Shown: positions 25,207 to 33,884, counted from the first letter of the stretch. The stretch is DNA of 45,348 nt from Magnetospirillum fulvum MGU-K5 (GCF_000442515.1 NZ_AQPH01000024.1:1-45348); one strand, 5' to 3'. Program-made: numbers and translations. Notes: generated by a model not told the origin, from the letters alone.

Positions 25207-26918
25207 TGGGCGGCCGAGGCTTGGGTCGACACCGCCACCTTGGCTTCCTCGTCGGAGAACCACGGTGCCAGCCTGGACAGGGCGGCGCCATTGTCCTTGG
25301 CCTCGACCTTGGTGTCGGCGACGACGGTCGGTTCGGCGGAGAACCACGTTTTCAGCCTGGACAGGACGTCACCATTATTATTGGCTTCGTCCTTGGTGGC
25401 AGCGACGGTCGGTTCGTCGGGGGCCGGATCTTCCCGACCCCAGGTTTCCAGGCGTTTGGCGATCGCCGCCGACAGAACCTTGAGGTCGCTGCTGGCCACG
25501 CTGTCCGGCATCAGGTCCTGGCCGATGCTGGCCTGCATCTTGGCATAGGCCTGTTCGACCTGGGCATAGGTCTGGAAGCGGCGCAGTTGCGAAGCGATGG
25601 CCGAGGCGCGGCCAGCCACCCGTTCCAGCATCCCCTGGGCGTCGTTGGCGCTGCGGACCTCGGACAAGGTGTACAGGCGCTGGTCCACCTTCCACAATTC
25701 GTCCGACTGCTCGTACTGGCTGACGGCGTTCTGGAACTGACGTTCGGCGACGTGCACCTGGGCCAGCACTGCCATACGCAGCGCCAGACGGCGGGATTTG
25801 ACCACTTCCTCGTTGGTCTCGGCGTAGTTCAGGGTATCGGGGGCCGAAACCAGATTGATCAGGCTCCAGCTCAGCTTGGCACCGGCCTCGTACCAATGGT
25901 TGTCCATCAGAAACGTATTGCTGTCATACTGGCGGCTGGCGCTCAGAGTGACGCCGGGGAACAGGCGGGTGATGGCCTTGCGGGTGTCGTCCACCGCGAT
26001 GCGGGCCAGATAGCCCTGTTCACGCAGGTCGGCATTGTTGAGGAAAGCCTTTTCCTCCATCTGCTCCAGGCTTAAGGGCCAGGACGGCACCTTCATCTCG
26101 GCAGGCACGTCAAGGACAAGCTTGCTGCCCGGCGGCAAATTGATCAGCGCCGCCAGTTCGATCTCGGCGGTGCTCAACTCCTGCTGGATCGCGGTCAGCT
26201 GGCGCAGGGTTTCCAGCAGGCTCTTCTGATAGCGCAACGCCTCGGCCGGAGCGCGCAGGTTCTCGCGTTCGACGGTGCGAGCGCGGTCCAGCGCCACCTT
26301 GGCCTCGTTCACCGCCTTTTCAACATCGGCCTTCAGTTCCTGGTGGGCGGCGGCGCGCCAAAAGGCAAAGCGCACTTCCTGCACCAGATTGTGCACCGTT
26401 TTGCGTTTACGCTCGGTGGCGATCAGAGCTCGGTCGGCGTTCTGCTTGGCGGTGAAATAAGACAGGCCGAAATCCAGGACGTTCCACGACAGTCCCAGAT
26501 CAGCCGTCATGGGGTTCTGATCGGCGGAATAGCTGTAACTGGTGCCGTCCTGTCCGGTGCGCACGTCGCGCGACACGGTGGCGTTGGGCTGGGACCGGTG
26601 GCTATAGCCCGCATTGGCCGTCAGCTTCGGCAGCAGATCCCAGCGGTCAACCTTGGTCTGACCCAGCGCCAACCCCTCTTCCATCAACTTGGCGCGGCGG
26701 TCCAGATTGTACTTCAGCGCCCGCGCGATGGCGTCGGAAACCGTCAGCGGGGCGACCAGGGGATCACCGCCCTTGAACATAGCGCTGCGGTCCTCGGCCC
26801 CGTCCTGCTTCATCTGATCGGCGGTAAACGGCTCGGGCGTCACCGCGCAGGCCGACAGCAAGGCGGCGACGGAAACCGAGGCAAGCAACCGCTTCGCGCG
26901 GATCACGGACAATTTCAT
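25203..26918 (-). CDS. TolC-family outer-membrane channel lipoprotein
   Basis: A 571-residue outer-membrane efflux protein. The N-terminus has a lipobox (AALLSAC, Cys ~24), so it is probably lipidated. Two long helical repeats typical of OEP proteins follow, with motifs such as LGLSWNVLDFGLSYFTAKQ and AKLSWSLINLVSAP. The C-terminal ~75 residues are unusual: an imperfect 28-residue repeat (xxNGxxLSRLxxWFS) stands at least twice. ATG 26918 lies 15 bases past the giant gene's stop. It should form the outer-membrane exit duct for the system. Confidence 0.88.
   Translation of the reverse strand: MKLSVIRAKRLLASVSVAALLSACAVTPEPFTADQMKQDGAEDRSAMFKGGDPLVAPLTVSDAIARALKYNLDRRAKLMEEGLALGQTKVDRWDLLPKLTANAGYSHRSQPNATVSRDVRTGQDGTSYSYSADQNPMTADLGLSWNVLDFGLSYFTAKQNADRALIATERKRKTVHNLVQEVRFAFWRAAAHQELKADVEKAVNEAKVALDRARTVERENLRAPAEALRYQKSLLETLRQLTAIQQELSTAEIELAALINLPPGSKLVLDVPAEMKVPSWPLSLEQMEEKAFLNNADLREQGYLARIAVDDTRKAITRLFPGVTLSASRQYDSNTFLMDNHWYEAGAKLSWSLINLVSAPDTLNYAETNEEVVKSRRLALRMAVLAQVHVAERQFQNAVSQYEQSDELWKVDQRLYTLSEVRSANDAQGMLERVAGRASAIASQLRRFQTYAQVEQAYAKMQASIGQDLMPDSVASSDLKVLSAAIAKRLETWGREDPAPDEPTVAATKDEANNNGDVLSRLKTWFSAEPTVVADTKVEAKDNGAALSRLAPWFSDEEAKVAVSTQASAAQ
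25254..25421 (-). repeat. 84-bp imperfect tandem repeat in the TolC-like gene
   Basis: The unit beginning GGAGAACCACG at 25254 recurs 84 bases later at 25338, each encoding about 28 residues with the core LSRL..WFS and an acidic, Ala/Thr/Val-rich linker. A more divergent third unit (RLETWGREDP) precedes them in the protein. This is a coding repeat at the extreme C-terminus of the channel protein. Confidence 0.7.
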
Positions 26919-26933
26919 TCCAATCCCCTCTTC

Positions 26934-29900
26934 CTACACGACCTTGTCGCCGCGCGTGATTGTTTCGAACATGGCGATGTGACGCGCCATGCCTCCCTTG
27001 AAGCTCATTTGCCGCAATTGTTCGGTCAGGCTGGTGCGACCGGCCGGTTGCGCGTCGCCCAGGCGGATACCGCTCTGGTCGGGCAGCGCGCCGGACCGCC
27101 CGCCCGGCTGGCCCTGGCCACGATCTGGGGCGACGGTGCCCTGATCCCTGCCGACCACGATCTTGAAGGTCTGCACCACCTGACGGCCATCGCTGTCACG
27201 CGCCGTGACCTTGACGACCACTTCGCCACGGAAATTGGGGGGCGGCGTACCTTCGAACGTGCCGGTCCGCGGGTTGAAGTTCATCCAGCCCGGCAAAGCC
27301 GCGCCATCGCCCCGCGTGGCCGACAGCGTTACCGTGGCGTCGGCCCGGGTATGGGCGAAGGCGTCGCCCGGTACCGTCACCGAAATGCGCGATCCGGCAT
27401 CGAACGACGCATCGGGGACACGGGTGTTGACCACCAGGGCATCACCGCCGCCCGGCGCACGCGCCGCTACCGCCACCTGGAAGGTGTTGCCCCCGCCCGC
27501 TGTCCGGCTGGTGTCGCCCAGCACAGGCACGCCGCCGCTGAATCCGCCTGTGGTGCCACCGCCAAGACCGCCTGTTCCGGCTGCGGCTCCGGTCGCGACC
27601 CCGGTTCCGGTCCCCGCATCTCCAAAGCCGCTGGGCGTGGTGATCGAGGTGGTCCGCACCACCGTCTGCATGTCGACGGGTTTATCGGTGACAGTGGGTT
27701 CGCGAACCGTGGTCACCGGTGGCGCGCTGGGAACAGGGGTGGTGTCGGACGCCTTGGTCTCCTTGGGCGTCCCCTGATCGGTGGGAGTGGTGGTCGGCGC
27801 GGGCGGTTGTGGAGTGGGCGGCGAGGTCACGGTGATGGTGGCGGAACCGGACGCCACCGAAATGTTGTCCGCCGCGTCGGTAGCAGTGGCGGTCAGGGTG
27901 TGGGTGCCCACTGCCAAGGTACCGGTATAGCTCCAGGCGCCAGTGCCGTCGGCAGTGGCGGTCCCCAGCAGGGTTGCACCATCGTAAATCTTGACGGTGG
28001 CCCCGGCCTCGGCCGTGCCGGTCGCGCTGAAGGCGGTCGTGGTGCCGCCGCCGGTCGCGGTCAGGGTCGGCGCGCCCGGCGCGGTGGCGTCAGTGGTCAC
28101 CTTGGCGGTGAAGCCCGACGAGGTGGCCGAGGTGTTGCCTGCATTATCCGTGGCCGTGGCGGTGAAGACATAGCTGCCATCGGCCAGGACGGTTCCGGTG
28201 TAATCGAAGCTCCAGCTCCCGGTGGTGGGGTCGGCATCGACGATACCGAGGGATACGCCGTTCTTGAACACTTCGACCTTGCTGCCAGCCTCGGCAGTGC
28301 CTGAGATGGTCAGGGTACGATCGGTGGTGACGCCGTCGCTGGTCGAACTGCCGTCATCGGTGGAGATGCCGGTGACGTGGGGAGCCGTCGGCGTCGCCGT
28401 GTCTACGGTGACGTTCAAGGCGGTGCTGGCGGCGCTATCCTGGCCCGACACCCGGGCCTTGGCGGTAAAGGCGTAAGTTCCGTCCGCCAGGGCGCCGGTA
28501 TTGTAGGTCCAACTGCCGGTGGAGGCGTCAGCGGTCACGCTGCCGACCTGCACGCCGTTCTTGTAGATCAGGATGGTGGCACCGGCGGGGCCGGACCCGC
28601 TGATGGTCTGGGTTGCGATCTTGGTGATGTTGTCGGAATTGGACTGGCCCGTGTCGGACGAAATGGCCAGTCCGGTCGGTGCCGCGGGACCGGTGACGAT
28701 GGTCATCGTCAGGCCGGACGAGGCCGAACCGACGTTGCCCGCCGCGTCGGTGGTCTTGGCGGTTATGGTGTGGTCGCCAAGACCCAGCGTCGAGGAGGTG
28801 ATCGACCATGCCCCGGTGGTCGCATCGGCGGTCGTGGTGCCCAGAACGGTGGTACCGTTGGTGTCGTACAGGGTCACCGTCGCCCCGGCCTCGGCGGTGC
28901 CGGTGAAGGTGGGGGTGGTGTTGGTGGTGATGTTGTCGGTGGAATTCTCGCCGCTGTCGCTGGCCGTCGTCAGGTCGGGGGCCGACGGGGCGGCGGGGGC
29001 CGAGCTGTCGATGGTTACCGCCAAACCGGACGAGACGACACTGACATTGCCCGCCACGTCTACGGCCTTGGCCGTCACCGTATGGCTTCCGTCACTCAGT
29101 GCCGAGGACGTGATCGACCATGCCCCGGTGGTCGCGTCGGCGGTCGTGGTGCCCAGAACGGTGGTGCCGTCGGTGTCGTACAGGGTTACCGTCGCCCCTG
29201 CCTCGGCGGTGCCGGTGAAGGTCGGCGTGGTGACGTTGGTGACGTTGTCGGTGCTGGAGCGTCCGCTGTCGCTGGCCGCGCTCAGGTCGGGCGCGGACGG
29301 GGCCGCGATGGTGGTGTCGAGGGCGTAGCTGTGGCTGAAGGCGGTGCTGCTGCCGATGCTGTCGGTCACCCGTGCCTTGAAGGTGTTGGCGCCCGACAAG
29401 GTGGTGGTGAAATTGAAGGTGGTGTCGCCGGTGGTCGCCGAGGTGTTCTGCCACGTGCTGCCGTTGTCGAACGACACCTGCACCGTTTCCCCCGCCACCA
29501 GGGCGGCGCTGAGGGTACCGCTGACCGTCTGCGCCGCCGTCTTGGTGATCCAGTCGGTATTGCTGCTGCCGGTATCCGCCGACAGCGACGCCGTCGATAC
29601 CGCAGTGCTGGGGCCGGACACCACGCTCAGAGTCAGGGTTTTTGTATAGGTGTTGCCCGCCGTGTCGGTGGCGGTGACATCCACGCTGTAGCTGCCCGTC
29701 GTCAGGCCGCCGCTGTTGTTGATGACCAGATTGCCGCCGGAAATGCTGAACTTTCCGGCATCGGTGCCACCCAGCGTATAGGTCCAGGCATCGGTGAAGC
29801 TCGGGATATTGGTGGCGTCGGTGGCGGTCAGCGCGCAGAAGGTGGCGCCGTTGGTGGCATCGTCCACCGCCACCTGGGTGACACTGGGGGTGATGTTGGT

Positions 29901-32219
29901 CGGCGCGGTGGTATCCACCACGATCACCTTGGTTCCGGCGCTGGAGACGTTACCTGCCGCGTCGGTGGCGGTGACCGAGATGGTGTATTTGCCGTCGGCG
30001 GTATAGGTGTGGCTGCCGTTGGCAGAACCATGTGCCGTGCCATCGCCGTAATCGATGTCCAACGTCGCACTGCCTTCCGCCGTAACCGTCACCGTCTGTG
30101 TCGCCGTTTTTGTGACGCCGTCCGAGGCGTTGCTGCCGGTGTCGGCGCTGATGGACACGGTCGGCGCGCTCGGGGCCGTGGTGTCCAACGTGTAGGAGTG
30201 ACTGAAAGCGGTACTGCTGCCGGTGCTGTTGGTCACCCGCGCCTTGAAGGTGTTGGTTCCAGACAAGGTGGTGATGAAGCTGAAGGTGCTGTCGCCAGCG
30301 GTCGCCGTAGTGTTCTGCCACGTGCTGCCGTTGTCGAACGACACCTGCACCGTTTCCCCCGCCACCAGGGCGGCGCTGAGGGTACCACTGACCGTCTGCG
30401 CCGCCGTCTTGGTGATCCAGTCGGTACCGCTGCTGCCGGTATCGGCCGACAACGAGGATACGGAAACCGTGGTCGAGGGCGGCGCCGTTACCGCCGCCGT
30501 GGCGGTGCTGTAAACCGTTTCGGCGGTGCCGCCGCCATCGGTGTAGCTGACCTTCAGGCGGACATGCTTGCCGTTTTCCGCCGATTGCAGGCTGTAGGTG
30601 GTCGAGGTGGCACCCGAGATATTGTTCCAGGTGCTGCCGTCGCTGGACGATTGCCACTGGTAACTGAAGGTTCCCAAGCCATCCAGATCGGCCACCGAGG
30701 CCGCGCTGCCAGTCAGTGTCTGCCCCACCTGCGTCGTGCCCGACACGGATGGCGTTCCCGTCGGCGTGTCGTTGACCGGGGTGACGGATACCGAGCTGGT
30801 AACGCCAGTGGACAAATTGTTGCTGCTCTGGCCGTCATTCACCTTCCAGGTGATGGTGCGGGTGGCATTGGTCGGGGCATCGCTGCTGGAACTGAAGGTG
30901 ATCGAGCGCAACGCCGCCTGGTACTGCGCCTTGGTGGCGGTGCCGCTGAGCGTCAGTGTGTGAGTGCCGGCGTCCCAGGAACCGGTGATGCCGTTCTGGG
31001 CGGTGAAATTCAGCACGTCGCCGGTGACGAAGTTGCCCGAAATGATGGCGGTGGCGCCGGTGATGTCCGCTTGTTCGGCATCGGCGACGGTGATGGTGTT
31101 GTCCACCGTGACGGGGCTGCCGTTCTCGGTGTAGCTGGCGGAACTGGAGCCCGCTGTTACCGTGGGGGCGGTGTTGGCGGGAGTCTGGCATTCCACGATG
31201 TTACTAAGAACGAACGGGCCATCGCTCGATATGTTCGGACCGATATACCAGTTCCCATTCAGAAGGTCACCGACCGCGACCGCCATGGTCGGGGTATCGA
31301 CCAGATGAACCGCGAAATCGAATCTCCAGTCCTGCGCGGAGCTGTCATAGTGAGCCAGCAAGGTGTTATCACTGTCGCGGCGAACTTCGCTACCGTTTGT
31401 CCCCGTCACGCTGCAGCCCAGGCAATGACTGATGTCCTGCATGCCCTGTAGGGTAAAGGGCAGCACGGTTTCGATGTCACCGACCTTGTATTCGAGGTCC
31501 CAGTCACCGCCCAGCCGGGTCGGGCCGGTGCGGTCGGTCGAGGCGGCGACATCGACCTTGCCCAGCGCACGGGCGAAGCTGTCGATGAAGGCCTTGCCGC
31601 TGTCCGATCCGGCGACCGAGCAGGAATACAGCATGAAATCGCCGCCATCCTTGAGCGCGCCGCCGATGGTGGCGAGATAGGGGCTGGCGGCGGTCATGTC
31701 GCCGTTCCAGATCACTTCCTTCCCCAGCAGGATCGCGCCGGTCCGTCCCTCGGCCACCAGATGGATGGCGTCGAGGTCGTGGTACTGGCTCATGATCTGG
31801 GCCAGCACTTCCAACTCGCCCATGCCGTTGGCGTTGGGTTTCAGCAGGATGATCGGGGTATTGGGGTTGATCCCCGCCACCAAAGTCTGCCAGTCGGCGA
31901 CGGTGGTATCGACCACCACCACTTCGTGGCGGGTGCCGGTGGTATCGGTGGACACCTGACCGTTCCAGCGTACCACCGTTGCCGTTGCGGCGGATTTGTC
32001 CGCCTCGGCCGCCGCCGCCGCGCTTTTGGCGCTGGTGTCGGTGGTCGTCGTCGCGGCGGCTGCCGCAGTCGCTGTGTCTGCACTCTTGCTGGCAGCAGCC
32101 GCCTTGTCGGCCACGTCGCCTGCGGCGGCACCGTCGAACATCATGCGGGGTTCCAGCGCCAGGATGTGGAACGAGATGCCGGAACGACGGGACTTGGACG
32201 GGCGGGGCATGGCGGTCAT
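26934..32219 (-). CDS. Giant DUF4347/Ig-repeat surface protein (LEPR-type N-terminus)
   Basis: A 1761-residue exported protein. The N-terminus carries the motif ALEPRMMFDGAA (~residues 21-32), seen in many giant surface proteins, then an Ala-rich stretch and a DUF4347 domain (~residues 95-270; IILLKPNANGMGELEV, FMLYSCSVAGSDSGKAF). Then come a cadherin-like segment (TENGSPVTVDNTITVADAE), about ten bacterial Ig-like repeats (GTAEAGATVTLYD, ATDAAGNVSS), a Pro/Thr linker, a Gly-rich linker and a final Ig-like module (LPGWMNFNPRTGTFEG). It ends LTEQLRQMSFKGGMARHIAM plus a short tail. No RTX nonapeptides and no Sec signal are seen. ATG 32219 has GGAAGGA upstream and overlaps the preceding stop as ATGA. 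It is the likely cargo of the adjacent TolC/HlyD genes. Confidence 0.88.
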   Translation of the reverse strand: MTAMPRPSKSRRSGISFHILALEPRMMFDGAAAGDVADKAAAASKSADTATAAAAATTTTDTSAKSAAAAAEADKSAATATVVRWNGQVSTDTTGTRHEVVVVDTTVADWQTLVAGINPNTPIILLKPNANGMGELEVLAQIMSQYHDLDAIHLVAEGRTGAILLGKEVIWNGDMTAASPYLATIGGALKDGGDFMLYSCSVAGSDSGKAFIDSFARALGKVDVAASTDRTGPTRLGGDWDLEYKVGDIETVLPFTLQGMQDISHCLGCSVTGTNGSEVRRDSDNTLLAHYDSSAQDWRFDFAVHLVDTPTMAVAVGDLLNGNWYIGPNISSDGPFVLSNIVECQTPANTAPTVTAGSSSASYTENGSPVTVDNTITVADAEQADITGATAIISGNFVTGDVLNFTAQNGITGSWDAGTHTLTLSGTATKAQYQAALRSITFSSSSDAPTNATRTITWKVNDGQSSNNLSTGVTSSVSVTPVNDTPTGTPSVSGTTQVGQTLTGSAASVADLDGLGTFSYQWQSSSDGSTWNNISGATSTTYSLQSAENGKHVRLKVSYTDGGGTAETVYSTATAAVTAPPSTTVSVSSLSADTGSSGTDWITKTAAQTVSGTLSAALVAGETVQVSFDNGSTWQNTTATAGDSTFSFITTLSGTNTFKARVTNSTGSSTAFSHSYTLDTTAPSAPTVSISADTGSNASDGVTKTATQTVTVTAEGSATLDIDYGDGTAHGSANGSHTYTADGKYTISVTATDAAGNVSSAGTKVIVVDTTAPTNITPSVTQVAVDDATNGATFCALTATDATNIPSFTDAWTYTLGGTDAGKFSISGGNLVINNSGGLTTGSYSVDVTATDTAGNTYTKTLTLSVVSGPSTAVSTASLSADTGSSNTDWITKTAAQTVSGTLSAALVAGETVQVSFDNGSTWQNTSATTGDTTFNFTTTLSGANTFKARVTDSIGSSTAFSHSYALDTTIAAPSAPDLSAASDSGRSSTDNVTNVTTPTFTGTAEAGATVTLYDTDGTTVLGTTTADATTGAWSITSSALSDGSHTVTAKAVDVAGNVSVVSSGLAVTIDSSAPAAPSAPDLTTASDSGENSTDNITTNTTPTFTGTAEAGATVTLYDTNGTTVLGTTTADATTGAWSITSSTLGLGDHTITAKTTDAAGNVGSASSGLTMTIVTGPAAPTGLAISSDTGQSNSDNITKIATQTISGSGPAGATILIYKNGVQVGSVTADASTGSWTYNTGALADGTYAFTAKARVSGQDSAASTALNVTVDTATPTAPHVTGISTDDGSSTSDGVTTDRTLTISGTAEAGSKVEVFKNGVSLGIVDADPTTGSWSFDYTGTVLADGSYVFTATATDNAGNTSATSSGFTAKVTTDATAPGAPTLTATGGGTTTAFSATGTAEAGATVKIYDGATLLGTATADGTGAWSYTGTLAVGTHTLTATATDAADNISVASGSATITVTSPPTPQPPAPTTTPTDQGTPKETKASDTTPVPSAPPVTTVREPTVTDKPVDMQTVVRTTSITTPSGFGDAGTGTGVATGAAAGTGGLGGGTTGGFSGGVPVLGDTSRTAGGGNTFQVAVAARAPGGGDALVVNTRVPDASFDAGSRISVTVPGDAFAHTRADATVTLSATRGDGAALPGWMNFNPRTGTFEGTPPPNFRGEVVVKVTARDSDGRQVVQTFKIVVGRDQGTVAPDRGQGQPGGRSGALPDQSGIRLGDAQPAGRTSLTEQLRQMSFKGGMARHIAMFETITRGDKVV
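28798..28920 (-). repeat. 123-bp direct repeat in the giant gene, copy A
   Basis: This 123-base block is about 94% identical to 29110-29232, 312 bases (104 codons) away. It encodes the Ig-like core GTAEAGATVTLYDTNGTTVL and flanking strands. High DNA identity implies recent duplication or gene conversion of adjacent modules. Confidence 0.85.
29110..29232 (-). repeat. 123-bp direct repeat in the giant gene, copy B
   Basis: Partner of 28798-28920, with about seven differing bases by eye. It encodes GTAEAGATVTLYDTDGTTVL in the neighbouring Ig-like module. Same orientation and reading frame. Confidence 0.85.
29443..29559 (-). repeat. 117-bp direct repeat in the giant gene, copy C
   Basis: This block matches 30310-30426 at all but one base by eye. 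It encodes ITKTAAQTVSGTLSAALVAG and the following VQVSFDNGSTWQNT. The copies are 867 bases (289 codons) apart, so recombination between them would delete whole modules in frame. Confidence 0.88.
30310..30426 (-). repeat. 117-bp direct repeat in the giant gene, copy D
   Basis: Partner of 29443-29559; the visible difference is GTACCACTG here against GTACCGCTG there. Near identity at synonymous positions shows recent exchange between the two modules. Confidence 0.88.
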
Positions 32220-33406
32220 TGCTGTGTTCCTTCCCGAACGGGCGTGGACGATGCTTCCTCGGCGGGGTCGGTCTTTGGGCGCGGCATTTCGAACGGAAAG
32301 ATGCCGGGGGTCAGGTGAACGATCCGGCGTTGCAACTCGGGTTCCGAGAAACCCGGCGTGTAGGGCCGGGTGATCTCGGGCAGGAACGTGACGTCGTACA
32401 GTTCCGTCACCACGCCCTGAATGGTCAGCCAGTGCACGATAGTACCGGTGTTGAGATCGACGATGATCAGGCCGCAGCGTTGCGGAATGTGCGCCGTCTC
32501 CAGGCGTGCCTTGATCGACAGCCCCGAAGAGAAGGTGTTGTCGCGCAGCATCGACAGGCCGATGACGGCGTAATCGCCGACAAAGCACAGGCCGCGCGCG
32601 AAGCCGGGGCATGGGGTGACCGGCACAAAGCGGTCGCCGTCCAGATAGCCAAAATCGCCGTCGCCGGAATTCAGCAGCCATAGCCGCCCATTGTGCCAGC
32701 GCGGGCTGTGCGGCATCGACAGGCCCCGACACAGCACGGAATCGTCGCGGACGTCGATCACCATCCCGCCGCCGCTCTTGGTTGCTTTCCAGCCGATACG
32801 GCTGTCGAACTCACCGCACAGGGTGACGTAGGCGATTTCGCCGTCACGGGTGCCCATCCCGTTCAGATGGCAACGGTCCTCGGGCGACAGCGCGGTGATG
32901 AAACTGGGCTTCCACAGAGGGCGGAAGCCGTAATGTCCGTCGATGGCGGCGATGCAGCTATACAGCGTGTTGACGAAGGTCAGTTCGTAGCGCAGGCCGC
33001 CGATCACGGCGTTGGGGATAATGTCGTGGGTGTCGCAGGACCCCAGGAAATAGCCTTTGCGCGGCATGTAGACCGCCTGCCAGTCCTGCTCCTTGATGGT
33101 GTGCGGGCCGACATTGGAAAAGCGCCACACCTGTTCCTTGTTGCTGACCCACATGGCGTTTTTGTTGATCGCCATGCCCATGGCCGAGCCGACGATCCGC
33201 TCCTGCGCCACGGTCTGGCCGTCCTCGTCCGCCGACAGAAAGAACAGGCGCGCGGTCTGATAGGTGGTGAAGGCCAGCGTTCCCCCAACCTGCCGCAGCC
33301 ACGCCCCAAGGTCGGGGGAAGGCAGCAAGGTCGGCTTGGGCAACTTTTCCTGGGAGATCACCGTGGAAAGCGTGCCCTTGTTCTCTTGGCTCAAATCGCT
33401 TGGCAT
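32216..33406 (-). CDS. TIGR03032-family protein, first gene of the secretion operon
   Basis: A 396-residue protein resembling the TIGR03032 family of uncharacterised proteins. Recognisable stretches are AFTTYQTARLFFLSADEDG, GMAINKNAMWVSNKEQVWRF, YFLGSCDTHDIIPNAV, LCGEFDSRIGWKATKSGGG and SMPHSPRWHNGRLWLLNSGD. The repeated Trp-rich strands suggest a beta-propeller. No signal peptide is seen. ATG 33406 has GAGG and AAGG just upstream; an in-frame GTG three codons earlier is possible. Its TGA overlaps the ATG of the giant gene (ATGA), so the two products are translationally coupled. The function of the family is not known; coupling suggests a partner or modifier of the giant protein. Confidence 0.85.
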   Translation of the reverse strand: MPSDLSQENKGTLSTVISQEKLPKPTLLPSPDLGAWLRQVGGTLAFTTYQTARLFFLSADEDGQTVAQERIVGSAMGMAINKNAMWVSNKEQVWRFSNVGPHTIKEQDWQAVYMPRKGYFLGSCDTHDIIPNAVIGGLRYELTFVNTLYSCIAAIDGHYGFRPLWKPSFITALSPEDRCHLNGMGTRDGEIAYVTLCGEFDSRIGWKATKSGGGMVIDVRDDSVLCRGLSMPHSPRWHNGRLWLLNSGDGDFGYLDGDRFVPVTPCPGFARGLCFVGDYAVIGLSMLRDNTFSSGLSIKARLETAHIPQRCGLIIVDLNTGTIVHWLTIQGVVTELYDVTFLPEITRPYTPGFSEPELQRRIVHLTPGIFPFEMPRPKTDPAEEASSTPVREGTQQ

Positions 33407-33884
33407 CAACCTCACCTTGGCCTGGGCGGTATCCCCAGGGCAAAACCCCGTAATAATGCTCGTATGACGAGTTCTTAAGCCAAGACCTTACCCCAAATTG
33501 CTTTGCGTCTCAAAGCGTTCAAATGAAACCTATTGCGTCAAACTTCAGTTTAATAGCAGACCGACAGATCGCGATGCGTTGCGCAGAATTGCCCGAATAA
33601 GGTGCACCTCTCTCGTTGCCCGAGACCATTCCGGAAATCAGATCGGCACCATAAAAAGGTCACGCCTGCCGATATCCAGGATGTCGCCCACCCCATGAAA
33701 TCGAACCGATTGATTGAAAGTCGACACCTGCAACAGGGCGAATCTCGCCATATCTGCCCCTCCCCCTATGCCGCATGTCCATATCCTGTGCATGGCCATA
33801 TTTCGGGGTTGCAGCGCAACAGAACTGTATAGTATCTCTATAGACTATACAGTTTTTTCAAAAACAAAGACGGGGGTCGATGCC
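33407..33884. promoter_or_regulatory. Divergent regulatory region between the secretion operon and metQ
   Basis: A 478-base divergent spacer with no supported gene. Near the left end a hairpin CCTGGG / CCCAGG (33421-33426, 33434-33439) lies in the expected 5' leader of the TIGR03032 gene, about 15 bases before its start. The 33490-33560 part is A/T-rich and should hold the leftward promoter. The right end contains the metQ palindrome described separately. I looked for a SAM-type riboswitch and could not support one. Confidence 0.5.
33823..33854 (+). promoter_or_regulatory. Perfect 11-bp inverted repeat upstream of metQ
   Basis: AACTGTATAGT (33823-33833) and ACTATACAGTT (33844-33854) form perfect arms around a ten-base centre, 30 bases before the metQ start. 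The right arm runs into TTTTTT, so it could also act as an attenuator or terminator hairpin, but its A/T-rich arms and position directly before the gene favour an operator for a dimeric repressor. It overlaps -10-like words (TATAGT, TAGTAT). Confidence 0.6.

Noticed and set aside
28700-30500. CRISPR-like repeats
   Set aside because: The repeats are long coding modules in frame within one gene, not short repeats with spacers.
26343-31451. Very long plus-strand open frames (653 and 1024 codons) opposite the TolC and giant genes
   Set aside because: They are antisense to clearly recognisable proteins; their low-complexity Gly/Arg/Val composition comes from the repeated, GC-rich minus-strand coding sequence. 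No ribosome site or family similarity.
26934-32219. RTX adhesin with classical type I secretion signal
   Set aside because: No GGxGxDxxx nonapeptide runs in the protein and no ABC ATPase in the cluster.
32220-32732. A longer N-terminus for the giant protein
   Set aside because: The frame is open upstream but runs antisense-like through the TIGR03032 gene in another register; ATG 32219 has a strong ribosome site, ATGA coupling and the LEPR motif directly after it.
16461-33406. Genomic island of foreign composition
   Set aside because: Hand counts of GATC and general base use differ between some stretches but not consistently (low in the giant gene, normal in the adaptor genes); no tRNA, integrase or flanking repeats.
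33407-33884. SAM riboswitch upstream of metQ
   Set aside because: Short stems are present, but no conserved SAM-I or SAM-II core could be recognised by eye.
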